Origin: Alphaproteobacteria bacterium
Lineage (GTDB): Bacteria > Pseudomonadota > Alphaproteobacteria > Micropepsales > Micropepsaceae
Direction: 5' to 3'
NCBI GenBank assembly: GCA_019245415.1
Contig: JAFARO010000013.1
Span: 235,665-299,664 of the forward strand
DNA: 64,000 bases
Position numbers and translations under genes: made by a program. Position 1 is the stretch's first letter. Every line of letters starts with the position of its first letter. The notes under the pieces are model-generated. The model saw only the letters and a program-made list of their open reading frames with translations, was not told where the DNA came from and searched no databases. Below, piece by piece: positions 39,772 through 52,317 of this stretch.

Positions 39772-40581
39772 ATGACCGATAACATCCACTCCCATGCCGC
39801 TTCGCCGATGCTGCGCGCGCTGGCCGCCATCGCCTACGATGCCGGCGCCATCGTGCTCAGGCACTATGCCGACGAGATCGTGGCGCGGCGCAAGGAGGAC
39901 AAATCTCCCGTCACCGAAGCCGACGAAGAGGCGGAGCGCTTCATTCTCCATCGCCTCGCCCATCTGGCGCCCGACGTGCCGGTGATCGCCGAGGAAGCGG
40001 CGGCGGGCGGCAGGGTGCCGAAGATCGGACACCGCTTCTTCCTGGTCGATCCGCTGGACGGCACCAAGGAGTTCATCAGCCGCAACGGCGAGTTCACCAT
40101 CAACATCGCCGAGATCGTCGAAGGCAAGCCCGTGCGCGGCGTCGTCCACGCGCCGGCGATGGAGCGGCTGTTCTTCGGCGAGATGCTCTCCGGCGCCTAT
40201 GAAGCGTTCGCGCCTCCGGGCGGCGCGCCGGATTTCGGCGAGGCCAAGCGCATCCAGGTCCGCACGGCGCCGAAGAACGGCCTGGTCGCCGTCGCCAGCC
40301 GCTCGCACCGCGACGCCGCCACCGACGAATACCTCAAGGCCTTCAACGTGAAGGAATTCATCAGCGCAGGCTCGTCGCTCAAATTCTGCCTGGTCGCGGC
40401 GGGCGAAGCCGACATCTATCCGCGCACCGGCCGCACCATGGAGTGGGACACCGCCGCGGGACACGCGGTGCTGATCGCAGCCGGCGGCTGCGTCACCGAG
40501 CTCGACGGCAAGCCGTTCCTCTATGGCAAGGCGGAGCGCGGCTTCGACAATCCGTTCTTCGTCGCGCGCGGAGCCGTCTGA
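39772..40581 (+). CDS. cysQ: 3'(2'),5'-bisphosphate nucleotidase CysQ
   Basis: CysQ removes the 3' phosphate of PAP, the by-product of PAPS use, and is magnesium-dependent. The 269-residue product has KEDKSPVTEADEEAERFI near residue 40, the metal-binding LVDPLDGTKEFISRNGEFTI near 90 and the C-terminal MEWDTAAGHAVLIAAGG near 222. These fit CysQ better than inositol monophosphatase (the DGTKEFI sequence). This activity would matter to the PAPS-dependent sulfotransferase at 4778, though the two genes are far apart. Confidence 0.92.
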   Translation: MTDNIHSHAASPMLRALAAIAYDAGAIVLRHYADEIVARRKEDKSPVTEADEEAERFILHRLAHLAPDVPVIAEEAAAGGRVPKIGHRFFLVDPLDGTKEFISRNGEFTINIAEIVEGKPVRGVVHAPAMERLFFGEMLSGAYEAFAPPGGAPDFGEAKRIQVRTAPKNGLVAVASRSHRDAATDEYLKAFNVKEFISAGSSLKFCLVAAGEADIYPRTGRTMEWDTAAGHAVLIAAGGCVTELDGKPFLYGKAERGFDNPFFVARGAV

Positions 40582-40821
40582 CTAGCGGTCGTAATCGTGG
40601 CGGCTCGAATAGAAGACGAGCGCCATCAATCCCGCTCCGACCGCCACCGTCAGCACCACACCGGTGACGATGAAGAACCAGCCGGCGACGCCGATCTCGA
40701 CACCGGCCAGCCGGCCCCAGGCATGCACGGCGTACCAGCACGCCCAGCCCAGAAAGGCCAGCATCACGGCGATCGCGAGCATTCCGGAGGCGCCCAGGCG
40801 CGACGATATCTTGCGCGGCAT
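40582..40821 (-). CDS. Small two-helix membrane protein
   Basis: The 79-residue product MPRKISSRLGASGMLAIAVM has two hydrophobic segments (about 14-35 and 45-68: WFFIVTGVVLTVAVGAGLMA) and ends YSSRHDYDR. No family is recognised. Its stop directly abuts the convergent cysQ stop, and its start is divergent from the DUF1134 gene 114 bp away. Confidence 0.7.
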   Translation of the reverse strand: MPRKISSRLGASGMLAIAVMLAFLGWACWYAVHAWGRLAGVEIGVAGWFFIVTGVVLTVAVGAGLMALVFYSSRHDYDR

Positions 40822-40935
40822 GGCCCCAGCATAGGCTTCGCGCACCGCCGCGCAATCACGTTTGTGCGGTTGTTTCAACAGGGGGTTTCGGGCGATGATG
40901 ATTCGGGCGGGGCAACCGATTCCGGGAGCATCGAC

Positions 40936-41502
40936 ATGAGATTTGCAATGGGTATCGCGGCCGCTTTGGCCGCATTCGCACTGTGGACGGCAACGCCTGC
41001 CCTGGCTGACGACGACGACAACACCTTCAAGCCGAACGAGATCACCAATGCGGCCTCCGATTTCTTCGGCGTCACCACCGAGGCCGCCGCCAAGGCGGTG
41101 CAGCGCGTCTTCCGCGACCAGGGCCAGCCCGACGCCTACATCAAGGGCGACGAAGGTTCGGGCGCGGTGGTCGTCGGATTGCGCTACGGCTCGGGCTGGC
41201 TTGTGCGCAAGCATTTCGATCCGGTGAAGGTCTATTGGAAAGGCCCCTCGGTCGGCTTCGACCTCGGCGGCAATGCCTCCAAGGCGTTCATCCTGGTCTA
41301 CAATCTCAAGCAGGAACGCAGGCTCTATCAGCGCTTTCCCGGCGTCGAAGGCAGCTATTACTTCATCGCCGGCATCGGCGTGAACTATCTGCGCGGCGGC
41401 GGCGTGACATTGGCGCCGATGCGCACCGGCGTCGGCCTGCGCGCCGGGGTGAACGCGCACTATCTGGTCTTCTCCGACCGGCGCGACTGGTTTCCGTTCT
41501 GA
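40936..41502 (+). CDS. DUF1134 (EipA-like) periplasmic protein
   Basis: DUF1134 proteins are confined to alphaproteobacteria; the Brucella member EipA contributes to envelope integrity. The 188-residue product has a signal peptide (MRFAMGIAAALAAFALWTAT, cleavage near ALA). The conserved domain follows: ITNAASDFFGVTTEAAAKAV, GALRYGSG-like VVGLRYGSGWL, and YWKGPSVGFDLGGNASKAFI near 105. It ends RRDWFPF. The start at ATG 40936 gives the proper signal peptide. It is convergent with secF, 3 bp apart. Confidence 0.88.
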   Translation: MRFAMGIAAALAAFALWTATPALADDDDNTFKPNEITNAASDFFGVTTEAAAKAVQRVFRDQGQPDAYIKGDEGSGAVVVGLRYGSGWLVRKHFDPVKVYWKGPSVGFDLGGNASKAFILVYNLKQERRLYQRFPGVEGSYYFIAGIGVNYLRGGGVTLAPMRTGVGLRAGVNAHYLVFSDRRDWFPF

Positions 41503-41505
41503 CGC

Positions 41506-42450
41506 CTAGGCGGTGGCCTTGCCGTCGGTCCGCTCCTCAATGGAGCCGGCAGGCGCAGGCAGGTAAAGCAACAGGGCCGCCGCCACATAGGTCGAGGAGA
41601 ACGTCCCCACCAGGATGCCGAACAGGATCGCGGCGCTGAAATTGAACAGCACCGGGCCGCCGAAGAAGAGCAGCGGCAGCATCGACATCGCCGTCGCCGC
41701 CGACACCAGCGTCGTCCGCGTCGCGATCTGGTTGGTCGACAGATTGATCAGATCCGGAAGCGCCATGCGCTTGTATTTGCGCCGGTTCTCGCGGATGCGG
41801 TCGAAGACGATGACCGTGTCGTTGATCGAATAGCCGGCCAAGAGCAGCAGCGCCGCCACCGTGTTGAGCGTGAAGTCGAGCTGCAGCACGGAGAACAATC
41901 CCGCCGTCACGAAGACGTCGTGACCGGTCGCGACCAGGGCGCCGATGCCGTATTGCCATTCGAAACGGATGGCGACGTAGATCGAGATGAAGACGACGGC
42001 CAGCACGGTGGCGAGGACGCCGTCGCGGAACAGTTCCTGGCTGACTTTCGGTCCGACGAAGACGTGGCTGCGGATGGTGAATTTCGGGCCGAGCTGACGC
42101 ACGATGGTCTGGATCGCCGCCTCGCCGGTCATGTTGCCTTTGGGCTGCGCGCGGACCAGCACGCAGGAATCGGCGGGCCTGTCGCACTGGCCGCCGCTCA
42201 CCGTCTGAATGCGCACCTCGCCGAGCCCGCCGCCCCCGATATGGGACCGCAACGCGCCGATATCGACGCTGTAGGGCGCCTTGGCCTCGACCGAGGCGCC
42301 GCCGGTGAAGTCGATGCCGAGATTGAAGCCCTGGACCGCGATGGAGATGATGGAGATCAGCACCAGCAAGCCGTCGACGGCAAAGGCGTAATAGCGCCAG
42401 CCGACGAAATCGATATTGGTCGTCTCAGGGATGAAGCGCAGCCAGGGCAT
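41506..42450 (-). CDS. secF: Protein translocase subunit SecF
   Basis: SecF, with SecD, uses proton flow to help proteins leave the Sec channel on the periplasmic side. The 314-residue product has an N-terminal membrane helix, the conserved FNLGIDFTGGASVE near residue 43, a periplasmic domain (about 60-135) and five further helices with YSINDTVIVFDRIRENRRKY near 205 and FGGPVLFNFSAAILFGILVG near 265. secD normally precedes secF; here ftsH precedes it (140 bp) and no secD is in the window. Confidence 0.95.
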   Translation of the reverse strand: MPWLRFIPETTNIDFVGWRYYAFAVDGLLVLISIISIAVQGFNLGIDFTGGASVEAKAPYSVDIGALRSHIGGGGLGEVRIQTVSGGQCDRPADSCVLVRAQPKGNMTGEAAIQTIVRQLGPKFTIRSHVFVGPKVSQELFRDGVLATVLAVVFISIYVAIRFEWQYGIGALVATGHDVFVTAGLFSVLQLDFTLNTVAALLLLAGYSINDTVIVFDRIRENRRKYKRMALPDLINLSTNQIATRTTLVSAATAMSMLPLLFFGGPVLFNFSAAILFGILVGTFSSTYVAAALLLYLPAPAGSIEERTDGKATA

Positions 42451-42589
42451 CGTGAAATTTCCATAAGGCGGGCGGAGACATAGCCGGAGACGGACACATT
42501 GTCATCCCCGCGGCGCTGCGCGCATCGGCCGCCTCGCCGGAGGCAGCAGCCGATTGCGCACAAAGGGACTGGCGGTGTCCCGAACGGAT

Positions 42590-44506
<1,917 letters not shown>

Positions 44507-44636
44507 GGGGTCGACCTTTCCTGGGCGCTGCGCGCCGCACTAGGTGCCTTCGAAGATAAGCTCTTTGTAGCCGGTTGCCACCTTGGAAACGTTAAAAAAA
44601 CCGCGATGTATCCGCAACCGAGAATGCAAAACGCGC

Positions 44637-45638
44637 TTAAGAGGTCGTGGCGCGAGGCTTTCGCCCAGGTTCTGCCGCAATCAGGATGCGGACCGAGCCT
44701 TTACCTCCTTTGGGCAGGCGCTCCAGGCTGATCTTGCAGCCATGCAATGTGGCCCCGCCCCCAAGGCTGCCCTCCCGGATGGTGTCGAACAGCCGCTCCA
44801 GGCGCTCGAAACGCGGGCGGTAGCTCTGGCCGGAGACCGACATCAGCACGGCTGCCAAGGCCCGAAGCGCGAGCTCCCGGGGGGCGGAGACGAGCGCGGC
44901 CTTGTCGAGCCCGAAACCCTTGCCGGCCGGCCGACAGGCGCGCTCGAGGACCGCCGCGGTCGCGACCTCCAGCGCCTCGCGGGCGCGGCCGAGATGGCGG
45001 GCGGCATCGGCAATTCTTTCGCCGGTCAGGCCGGCCTGTTCCAGCAGCACCATCGCCCGGCGGATGCGGACGCGGGCGAAGCGCGGATCGGCGTTCATCT
45101 CGTCCTCGAGCCATTCCTGACCGCGCTCGGCCAGATAGCGGCGCAGCGCCTCGCGGCGAAACCCCAACAGCGGCCGCAGCAGCTGGACCGATTGCATTGC
45201 GGGCACGGGCAGCGGCGCAACCGGGCGTATCGACGACAGGCCGTCCAGACCGCTGCCGCGCGCGAGACGCAGCAAGAATGTCTCCGCCTGGTCGTCAAGC
45301 GTGTGACCGGTGTAGAGCGCGGCGATGCCTTGCTTGCGGCAGCGGGCGCCAAGCAAGCGGTAGCGAGCGCTCCGGGCCGCAGCTTCGACGTCGCTTTGCG
45401 GTTTCGCGTCGCGCCAGCGAAGGACGTCAGCCTTCAGCCCCGTCTCATCGGCCCACTCGCGCACCTTCTGCGCATGACGGCGCGAATGAGGATGCAGCCC
45501 ATGATCGACCGTCAGGACGATCGGCGGCTCGCGCCCTGTGGCGCGCGCCCAATCGGCGAGCAGGAACATCAGCGCGAGCGAGTCGCCGCCGCCGGAGACG
45601 GCGACGGCCGCGGGCCAGGGCGCGTCGAGAGCCGCCAT
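44637..45638 (-). CDS. tilS: tRNA(Ile)-lysidine synthetase
   Basis: TilS converts the wobble C of the CAU-anticodon tRNA(Ile) to lysidine so that AUA is read as Ile. The PP-loop AVAVSGGGDSLALMFLLADW lies at the N-terminus, with VLTVDHGLHPHSRRHAQKV and GHTLDDQAETFLLRLARGSG following. C-terminal substrate-binding domains are present. The start is uncertain. ATG 45638 leaves only 9 residues before the PP-loop core. The conserved ERAFAEAMAALD segment just upstream suggests initiation at an ATT (45662, overlapping the cpoB stop) or at ATG 45743, deep inside cpoB. Coupling to cpoB is likely in any case. Confidence 0.92.
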   Translation of the reverse strand: MAALDAPWPAAVAVSGGGDSLALMFLLADWARATGREPPIVLTVDHGLHPHSRRHAQKVREWADETGLKADVLRWRDAKPQSDVEAAARSARYRLLGARCRKQGIAALYTGHTLDDQAETFLLRLARGSGLDGLSSIRPVAPLPVPAMQSVQLLRPLLGFRREALRRYLAERGQEWLEDEMNADPRFARVRIRRAMVLLEQAGLTGERIADAARHLGRAREALEVATAAVLERACRPAGKGFGLDKAALVSAPRELALRALAAVLMSVSGQSYRPRFERLERLFDTIREGSLGGGATLHGCKISLERLPKGGKGSVRILIAAEPGRKPRATTS

Positions 45639-45657
45639 CGCCTCGGCGAAGGCGCGC

Positions 45658-46509
45658 TCAATGACAGGCGGTTTTGCGCTCGGCCGCCGCCTGCTGGGCG
45701 ATCGTCTTCGAGGCGCTGGGATATTGCGAGTTGAGCGCGGCAAGGGTCTTGCACCCCTCCTTGGTCTGGCCCATCGCGATCAGCGATTGCCCGAGCTTGA
45801 GCATGCTCTCCGGCGCGCGATTGCTTGCCGGATATTTCTTCAGCACATCGACAAAGGCGCGCGCGGCGGCGGCGAAATCCTTCTGGGCGTAGTCGATGTC
45901 GCCGATCCAATAGACCGCCTGCGGCGCGTAGTCATCAGACGGATTGGCGTCGGCGAAGGCGCGGAACTGGGCGCGGGCCTCGTCGTAGCGGGCATGCGCC
46001 AGAAGGTCGAGCGCGGCGTTGAACGCGGGCGGCGGACCCTGCGCGGGCGCAGTCCTGCCGGCGGGCAAGGTGCCGAGCGCGCCCGGCGGAGGCGTAAGCC
46101 TGACCGGCGGCGTGGCCGCGCCGGGCGGCGGGAAATTCTGGGCCTGCGGCTGCGCGCCGGGACAGGGCAGCGCGTCGCCATCGCCACCTTCTGCCTGGGG
46201 CTGCGCACCCAATTGCTGCCCCGCGATCGTGCACAGGCGGTATTCGAAGTCCCTGCGCTGGCGCTCGATCTTGTCGTTGAGCTGCTGGACCTGATGGGCC
46301 AGCGCCTCGTTCTGGCCGGTCGCGCGCTGCAACGAGTCTTCGAGATCCTGGACGCGGCGGCGCAGCTCCGTGAGAGAGGCATCCTGATTCTGCTCGTGAA
46401 TGCGCGCAGCCTTCTCGTCGTCTGTCTCGCCGAAAAGACCGGCCTGAGCCGGCAGCACGTAAGCCGTAGCCGCCATCACCGCCGCAAGGGTCGCCAATCT
46501 CAGACGCAT
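45658..46509 (-). CDS. cpoB: Tol-Pal system protein CpoB (YbgF)
   Basis: CpoB works in the periplasm with TolA, coordinating outer-membrane constriction and peptidoglycan synthesis. The 283-residue product has a signal peptide (MRLRLATLAAVMAATAYVLP). A coiled coil follows (LTELRRRVQDLEDSLQRATG, about 45-90), then a Pro/Ala-rich linker, then TPR repeats (about 165-275; DYAPQAVYWIGDIDYAQKDF). The gene lies after pal in the leftward cluster but beyond a hairpin terminator, so it may be partly independent. Confidence 0.92.
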   Translation of the reverse strand: MRLRLATLAAVMAATAYVLPAQAGLFGETDDEKAARIHEQNQDASLTELRRRVQDLEDSLQRATGQNEALAHQVQQLNDKIERQRRDFEYRLCTIAGQQLGAQPQAEGGDGDALPCPGAQPQAQNFPPPGAATPPVRLTPPPGALGTLPAGRTAPAQGPPPAFNAALDLLAHARYDEARAQFRAFADANPSDDYAPQAVYWIGDIDYAQKDFAAAARAFVDVLKKYPASNRAPESMLKLGQSLIAMGQTKEGCKTLAALNSQYPSASKTIAQQAAAERKTACH

Positions 46510-46566
46510 GGATCACCGCTTTGTTTGCAGCGTGTTCGAATATCTAGCCGAAAATGGGGCCGGACG

Positions 46567-46592
46567 AAAAAGGGCGCCTTGCAGGGCGCCCC
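46567..46592 (-). terminator. Intrinsic terminator downstream of pal
   Basis: Read leftward, GGGCGCC-loop-GGCGCCC is followed by TTTTT. It lies 23 bp past the pal stop and 58 bp before the cpoB start, so it would end or attenuate the tol-pal transcript before cpoB-tilS-ftsH. Confidence 0.8.
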
Positions 46593-46614
46593 TCGTCGTG
46601 GGTGCGTCCAGGAC

Positions 46615-47139
46615 CTACGAGCTGACCGCGCCGCCGCTGATCGTGGTCACTCCGCGCCGGTTCTGCGCCCAGCAGGACTCGTTCGACTCGGTGCAGATCG
46701 GCCTCTCCTTGCCATAGGAGATCGTTTCGAGCCGCCCGGCGGCGACGCCGAGGCTCACCAGATACTCCTTGACGGCATTGGCCCGGCGCGCGCCCAGCGC
46801 GAGATTGAACTCGCGGGTGCCGCGCTCGTCGCAATGGCCCTCGATGGTCACGCGCACCGAGGGATATTTCGCAAACCATGTCGCCTGCCGCTGCAGCGTC
46901 GCGCGGTCGCTGTCGAGGATGTCGTATTTATCGTAGTCGAAATGCACCGTGTCTCCGACATTGACGCGAAGATCCTCTGCGCTGCCCGGCACGATGTTCG
47001 ACGACTGCACCGGTGCCGATTGCTGTTGCGGCTCTGCGGGGGGCGCGCTACCGGCCGCGGGAGGTTTGGTCTCGCAGCCCGCGAGTGCAAGCGCCGCGCA
47101 CAGGCCGGCAAGTTTCAAGGCGTGGGAAAATTTCGTCAT
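46615..47139 (-). CDS. pal: Peptidoglycan-associated lipoprotein Pal
   Basis: Pal anchors the outer membrane to peptidoglycan. The 174-residue product has the lipobox LALAGCETKPP near residue 20, a Pro/Ala/Gln linker, then an OmpA-C-like domain (about 60-174). The conserved GDTVHFDYDKYDILDSDRAT and IEGHCDERGTREFNLALGAR motifs hold the peptidoglycan-binding Asp and Arg. NESCWAQNRRGVTTI near the end fits the family. It follows tolB by 140 bp. Confidence 0.96.
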   Translation of the reverse strand: MTKFSHALKLAGLCAALALAGCETKPPAAGSAPPAEPQQQSAPVQSSNIVPGSAEDLRVNVGDTVHFDYDKYDILDSDRATLQRQATWFAKYPSVRVTIEGHCDERGTREFNLALGARRANAVKEYLVSLGVAAGRLETISYGKERPICTESNESCWAQNRRGVTTISGGAVSS

Positions 47140-47279
47140 GGCAATCTCGACTCCGTGGAACGCGCGCGCATCCCGGGTGCGGCAGACCCGCGCGCTTCAA
47201 GGCATGGACGCACCCAATTTGTAACGCCGAGGTGGCAAAATTGTGCCGAAAAGCTGCCTGCCCATTATGGACCGCCCCG

Positions 47280-48560
47280 CTACTGGATCAAGGGCGACCA
47301 CGCCGGGTCGGAAGCGTCGCTGAGCACCTTGCGTTCGTTGCGGCCGGTGACATCGACCGACCAGATTTGCGAGCCGCGGCCGCCCTGCAGCGTGCGGGTG
47401 AACATCAGGACGCGGCCGTTGGGCGCCCAGGTCGGGCCTTCGTCCTCCCAGCCATTGGTGATCATGCGCTCGCCGCTGCCGTCGGGGTGCATGACGCCGA
47501 CATGGAAGGCGCCGCCGCTCTGCTTGGTGAAGGCGATGAGGTCGCCGCGCGGGCTCCAGACCGGCGTGCCGTTCTTGCCGCCGCCGAAGCTGATGCGGTG
47601 CTGGTTGGTGCCGTCCGCATTCATGACATAGACCTGCTGGCTGCCGCCGCGGTCGGACTCGAACGCGATCTGCCTGCCGTCCGGCGAGAAGGACGGCGAG
47701 GTGTCGATCGCGGGGTCGGTCGTCAGGCGCTGCGAAGAGCGCGTGCGCAGATCCATCACATGGATGTCCGAGTTGCCGCCGTTCTCCAAGGTCATCACCA
47801 CCTTGTTTCCGTCGGGCGAGAAGCGCGGACTGAAGGTCATGTTGGGGAAATTACCCAGCATCTCCTGGCGGCCGCTTTCGAGATCGAAGAGATAGACCCG
47901 CGGCTTGCCCTGGATATAGGACATGTAGGCGATCATCTGCGCCGTCGGATTGAACCGCGGCGTCAGCACCAGATAATCGCCGCGCGTGAGATAGCTCGGA
48001 TTGTAGCCGTCCTCGTCCATCACCGCGAGTTTCTTACGCCGCAGCTTGGCCGGACCGGTCTCGGCGATGAACACGATGCGGGTGTCGAAATAGCCCTTTT
48101 CGCCGGTCAGCCGCTCATAGATTTCGTCCGAGACGATGTGGGCGATGCGCCGCCAATTGCCGGGCTCGGTGAAGTAGCGTTTGCCCAGCATCTGGCTCTC
48201 GCCATAAATGTCCCAGAGCCGGAAATCGACGCCCAGGCGCCCATCCGACTGCATCGAGGCCTGACCGGTGACGAGACCCTGCGCATTGATCACGCGCCAG
48301 TTGGCGAAGGCCGGCGTGGTGTTGATGTTCTTGATCTGCTCGATGAAGGATTTGGGATCGAGCGGTCGGAAGAGCCCCGAGCGCTCGAGATCGGCGCGCA
48401 CCACCTTGGCGATGTTGGCGCCGGCGGGGTCGCCGATAAAGTCGGGAATGGCGATGGGAAGGGGCTGGATGTTGCCCTGGTTCACATCCACCACCAGCGT
48501 CGCACGCGCCGGTGCCGAAACGGCCAGCAGCACTGCAAGGGCCAACAGCAAACGCATCAT
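47280..48560 (-). CDS. tolB: Tol-Pal translocation protein TolB
   Basis: TolB is a periplasmic beta-propeller that binds Pal and TolA. The 426-residue product has a signal peptide ([20 protein letters not shown]), an N-terminal alpha/beta domain (about 25-160) and a six-bladed propeller with repeated S-P-D-G-x-x-I/V blocks ([66 protein letters not shown]). It lies between tolA (13 bp) and pal. Confidence 0.96.
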   Translation of the reverse strand: MMRLLLALAVLLAVSAPARATLVVDVNQGNIQPLPIAIPDFIGDPAGANIAKVVRADLERSGLFRPLDPKSFIEQIKNINTTPAFANWRVINAQGLVTGQASMQSDGRLGVDFRLWDIYGESQMLGKRYFTEPGNWRRIAHIVSDEIYERLTGEKGYFDTRIVFIAETGPAKLRRKKLAVMDEDGYNPSYLTRGDYLVLTPRFNPTAQMIAYMSYIQGKPRVYLFDLESGRQEMLGNFPNMTFSPRFSPDGNKVVMTLENGGNSDIHVMDLRTRSSQRLTTDPAIDTSPSFSPDGRQIAFESDRGGSQQVYVMNADGTNQHRISFGGGKNGTPVWSPRGDLIAFTKQSGGAFHVGVMHPDGSGERMITNGWEDEGPTWAPNGRVLMFTRTLQGGRGSQIWSVDVTGRNERKVLSDASDPAWSPLIQ

Positions 48561-48573
48561 CCGCTACTCCTAC

Positions 48574-49386
48574 TCATTGCCCGACGGTCGACTTCGGATC
48601 GAACTGAAAGGTGATGTCCCGCCATTGTTCGTAACGATCCTGCGGCAGCTTGTAAGGCTGACAGACATAGATCGCCCGTCTTGCCGCTTCCATCGCCGCA
48701 CGCGCATAAGGTCCGTTTCCAGACTGTGCCTGCAATTGTGGCGGCTGTGCGACGCCGCCGTCGGGATTGAGAAACAATTGGAAGGCCACGCGCAGATCGG
48801 CCGCATCCGGCACGCCGGACGGCGGCGTCCAGCACCGCGCGATCTGGTTCCTGAGCGCGTCCACCAAATCCATCGTCATCGCAGTCTGCGCGCCGAAACC
48901 TTTGTTCGTGCGCGGCCCGATCTTCACGTCCGGTGCGGTGCTTGGGGCGGGCGCGCGCTTGTCGAGCAGGGCCGAGAGCCTGTCGAGATCGAAGGTGTCC
49001 TTCTTCTCGTCCTTGGGCTTGGGCTTGGGCGGCGCGGGCGCAGGCTTGACCAGCGGCACTTCCGCCTTCTGCGCCAAGGGAGGCGCCGCTTTCTGCTCGC
49101 TCTGCGCCGGTGTCGGCTCGACCGGTTCGGGCTTGGGCGCCGGCGCGATGGTTTCTTCCTTCGGCGGAGCCTTCGGCTTCTGCATCACCATCGGGGCGAT
49201 GTTCGTGGTCTTGGCGATCGTGATGAGTTCGACGGGCACGACGGGCGCCGACTGGTCGGCGATGTCGAGGCGATGGAGCCAGGTGAAAAAAGTCGCGGCG
49301 ATGATGGCCGCGTGCAGCATCACCGCCAGGAGAAATCCCGCGGGCTCGTTGCCGCGCTCAATTTTCGCCGCGCTACTCTTTCTCAT
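48574..49386 (-). CDS. tolA: TolA-like envelope-spanning protein
   Basis: TolA joins the TolQ-TolR motor to TolB-Pal. The 270-residue product has one N-terminal membrane helix (FLLAVMLHAAIIAATFFTWL, about 18-37). A Pro/Lys/Glu-rich domain without the long Ala/Lys helix of enterobacteria follows (about 65-135), then a compact C-terminal TolA/TonB-like domain (NQIARCWTPPSGVPDAADLR near 180). It overlaps tolR by 14 bases, giving the tight order tolQ-tolR-tolA-tolB. Confidence 0.9.
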   Translation of the reverse strand: MRKSSAAKIERGNEPAGFLLAVMLHAAIIAATFFTWLHRLDIADQSAPVVPVELITIAKTTNIAPMVMQKPKAPPKEETIAPAPKPEPVEPTPAQSEQKAAPPLAQKAEVPLVKPAPAPPKPKPKDEKKDTFDLDRLSALLDKRAPAPSTAPDVKIGPRTNKGFGAQTAMTMDLVDALRNQIARCWTPPSGVPDAADLRVAFQLFLNPDGGVAQPPQLQAQSGNGPYARAAMEAARRAIYVCQPYKLPQDRYEQWRDITFQFDPKSTVGQ

Positions 49387-49830
49387 CGGGCTGGGGTTTC
49401 GGCCGTACCGTGTCGGTGACGAGGCCGATTTTGGTGTAGCCGGCGGCGCTCAGCAGTCCCATCACTTCCATCACCCGGCCGTAATCGACGGAGCGGTCGC
49501 CGCGCACCAGGATCTGCTGATCGGCGCCGTTTTGGGCGATGGCGCCCAGCTTGGCCAGGAGCTCGTCCTCGCCCACCGGCACGTTCTGCAGATAGATGCG
49601 CCCGCCCTTGCGGATGGTGACGGAAAGCGGCTCGCGCTCCTGGCTCAGGGCCTGCGCCTTGGTCTTGGGCAGGTCCACCGGCACGCCGACGGTCAAGAGC
49701 GGCGCCGTCACCATGAAGACGATGAGGAGCACCAGCATGACGTCGACGAAGGGCGTCACGTTGATCTCGGACATCGGGCGGGTGCGGCGCCGGCCCCGCC
49801 CTGCTCCGCGATGCTGCAACGCCGCCGCCA

Positions 49831-49831
<1 letters not shown>
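49373..49831 (-). CDS. tolR: TolR (ExbD-like) motor subunit
   Basis: TolR is the periplasm-anchored partner of TolQ in the proton-driven Tol motor. The 152-residue product has a basic N-terminus, then MSEINVTPFVDVMLVLLIVF with the essential membrane Asp, and a periplasmic domain (about 50-145; QQILVRGDRSVDYGRVMEVM). Its ATG shares one base with the tolQ stop (TGATG). Confidence 0.94.
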
Positions 49832-50700
<869 letters not shown>

Positions 50701-50786
50701 GGCAGGTCCCGAATTCCCTTCAAAGCGATTATGCCGGGGGCCGAACTAAAACACATTCAAAGATGGCCGAATTTGGGCCCGGCTCG

Positions 50787-51236
50787 TTAAGTCTCTGTTT
50801 CGGAAAGGAAAGGTGCGAGCCTGTCGCGCACCTCCGGCGGAATCCGGCGGACCTTGCCGCTCAGCGTGATGAGACAGGCCTCAATCCGGCCTTCGACGAG
50901 CAACCCGTCGCGGCTCATGATCTTCTGGTCCGCGACGATGCGCGCGCCGGTCATGTCGGCGAAACGGGAATGCACCTCGAGCGGATCGTCGATGCGTGCC
51001 GGGCGATGGAAATGGATCTCCGCCTTGCGCAAGGTCCAGGCCACCGGCTCCGGCTCGTGCAGCCGCGCCAGCCAGATGCCGGCAAGGCGGAAGAACTCTG
51101 TGCGGCCGCGCTCCATGAAGCGCAGATAGTTGGCGTGGTAGACGACCCCGGAAAGATCGGTGTCCTCGTAGTAGACGCGCAGCGACAGGATGTGGGTCTT
51201 GCCCTCGAAGCGGCCGAGACCTTGAGCCTCACTCAT
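50787..51236 (-). CDS. ybgC: Tol-Pal-associated acyl-CoA thioesterase YbgC
   Basis: YbgC is a hotdog-fold thioesterase encoded with tol genes. The 149-residue product has [20 protein letters not shown] near residue 20 with the catalytic Asp and the H-x-N turn, followed by [16 protein letters not shown]. The length is normal. Its start overlaps the ruvB end by 8 bases, linking the ruv and tol parts of the cluster. Confidence 0.94.
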   Translation of the reverse strand: MSEAQGLGRFEGKTHILSLRVYYEDTDLSGVVYHANYLRFMERGRTEFFRLAGIWLARLHEPEPVAWTLRKAEIHFHRPARIDDPLEVHSRFADMTGARIVADQKIMSRDGLLVEGRIEACLITLSGKVRRIPPEVRDRLAPFLSETET

Positions 51237-52317
51237 CGCCGCCGCCTTCCGCGAACAATCCGAATTGCGCCGTCTCGCGCGCGGGCGGCGTCAAGCCAAG
51301 ATGAGCAAAGGCCGTGCCGGTGAGCAGGCGCCCCCGCGGCGTGCGCTGCACGAAGCCCTGCTGCAGCAGGAACGGTTCGACGATCTCCTCGATCGCGTCC
51401 CGCGCTTCGCCCAGCGCGGCGGCGATGGTCTCGACGCCGACCGGCCCGCCGCCGAAGGCCTCGGCAATCAGGCGCAAGTAGCGGCGGTCGAAGGCGTCGA
51501 GTCCCCTGGCGTCGACTTCGAGGCGCGTCAGCGCGGCGTCGGCGAGCTTCGCGTCGACCGGGCCATGACCGGCGACGGAGGCGAAATCGCGCACGCGCTT
51601 GAGCAGCCGTCCGGCGATGCGCGGGGTGCCGCGGGCGCGTCCGGCGATCTCGCGCGCGCCGTCGGAGGTGAGCTCGAAGCCGAGCACGCGCGCGCCACGC
51701 TCGACGATCGACACGAGTTCCTCGGGCGAATAGAAATTGAGCCGCACCGGAATGCCGAAGCGGTCGCGCAAGGGCGTGGTGATGAGGCCGGAGCGCGTCG
51801 TCGCCCCGATCAACGTGAATGGCGCAAGCCCGATCTTGACCGAACGCGCGCTGGGTCCCTCGCCGATGACGAGATCGAGCTCGAAATCCTCCATCGCCGG
51901 ATAGAGGATCTCCTCGACCGCGGGATTAAGGCGGTGGATCTCGTCGATGAACAACACGTCGCGCGGCTCGAGATTGGTGAGGATCGCCGCAAGATCGCCC
52001 GCCTTCGCCAGCACCGGTCCGGACGTGGAGCGGAAGTTGACCCCGAGCTCGCGCGCCACGATCTGCGCCAGTGTAGTCTTGCCCAGGCCCGGGGGGCCGG
52101 AGAACAGCACATGGTCCAGTGCCTCGCCGCGCGCCTTGGCCGCCTCGATGAAGATCGAAAGATTTTCGCGTGCCTGCTGCTGGCCGACGAATTCGGCGAG
52201 AGATTTCGGCCGCAGGCTGGTTTCGAGCGAATCCTCCTCGCTGCGCTCGGGGGCAACGAAGCGGTCAGGTGCAGATTTCGCTCGCGCCATCGCGGCAGCG
52301 GTCTTCACGTTCGCCAT
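51229..52317 (-). CDS. ruvB: Holliday junction branch migration helicase RuvB
   Basis: RuvB is the AAA+ motor that moves Holliday junctions with RuvA. The 362-residue product has [20 protein letters not shown], Walker [21 protein letters not shown] near 75, Walker [21 protein letters not shown] near 120, and the C-terminal winged helix ending in [17 protein letters not shown] 52317 overlaps the toxin gene by 13 bases; ATG 52290 ([11 protein letters not shown]) would avoid this and keep all conserved parts. ruvA is separated from ruvB by a toxin-antitoxin pair, which may affect how ruvB is translated. Confidence 0.96.
   Translation of the reverse strand: MANVKTAAAMARAKSAPDRFVAPERSEEDSLETSLRPKSLAEFVGQQQARENLSIFIEAAKARGEALDHVLFSGPPGLGKTTLAQIVARELGVNFRSTSGPVLAKAGDLAAILTNLEPRDVLFIDEIHRLNPAVEEILYPAMEDFELDLVIGEGPSARSVKIGLAPFTLIGATTRSGLITTPLRDRFGIPVRLNFYSPEELVSIVERGARVLGFELTSDGAREIAGRARGTPRIAGRLLKRVRDFASVAGHGPVDAKLADAALTRLEVDARGLDAFDRRYLRLIAEAFGGGPVGVETIAAALGEARDAIEEIVEPFLLQQGFVQRTPRGRLLTGTAFAHLGLTPPARETAQFGLFAEGGGDE

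Noticed and set aside
41506..42450. Possibility that secF is a SecDF fusion fragment
   Set aside because: The protein has the normal SecF length, own start and complete motifs.
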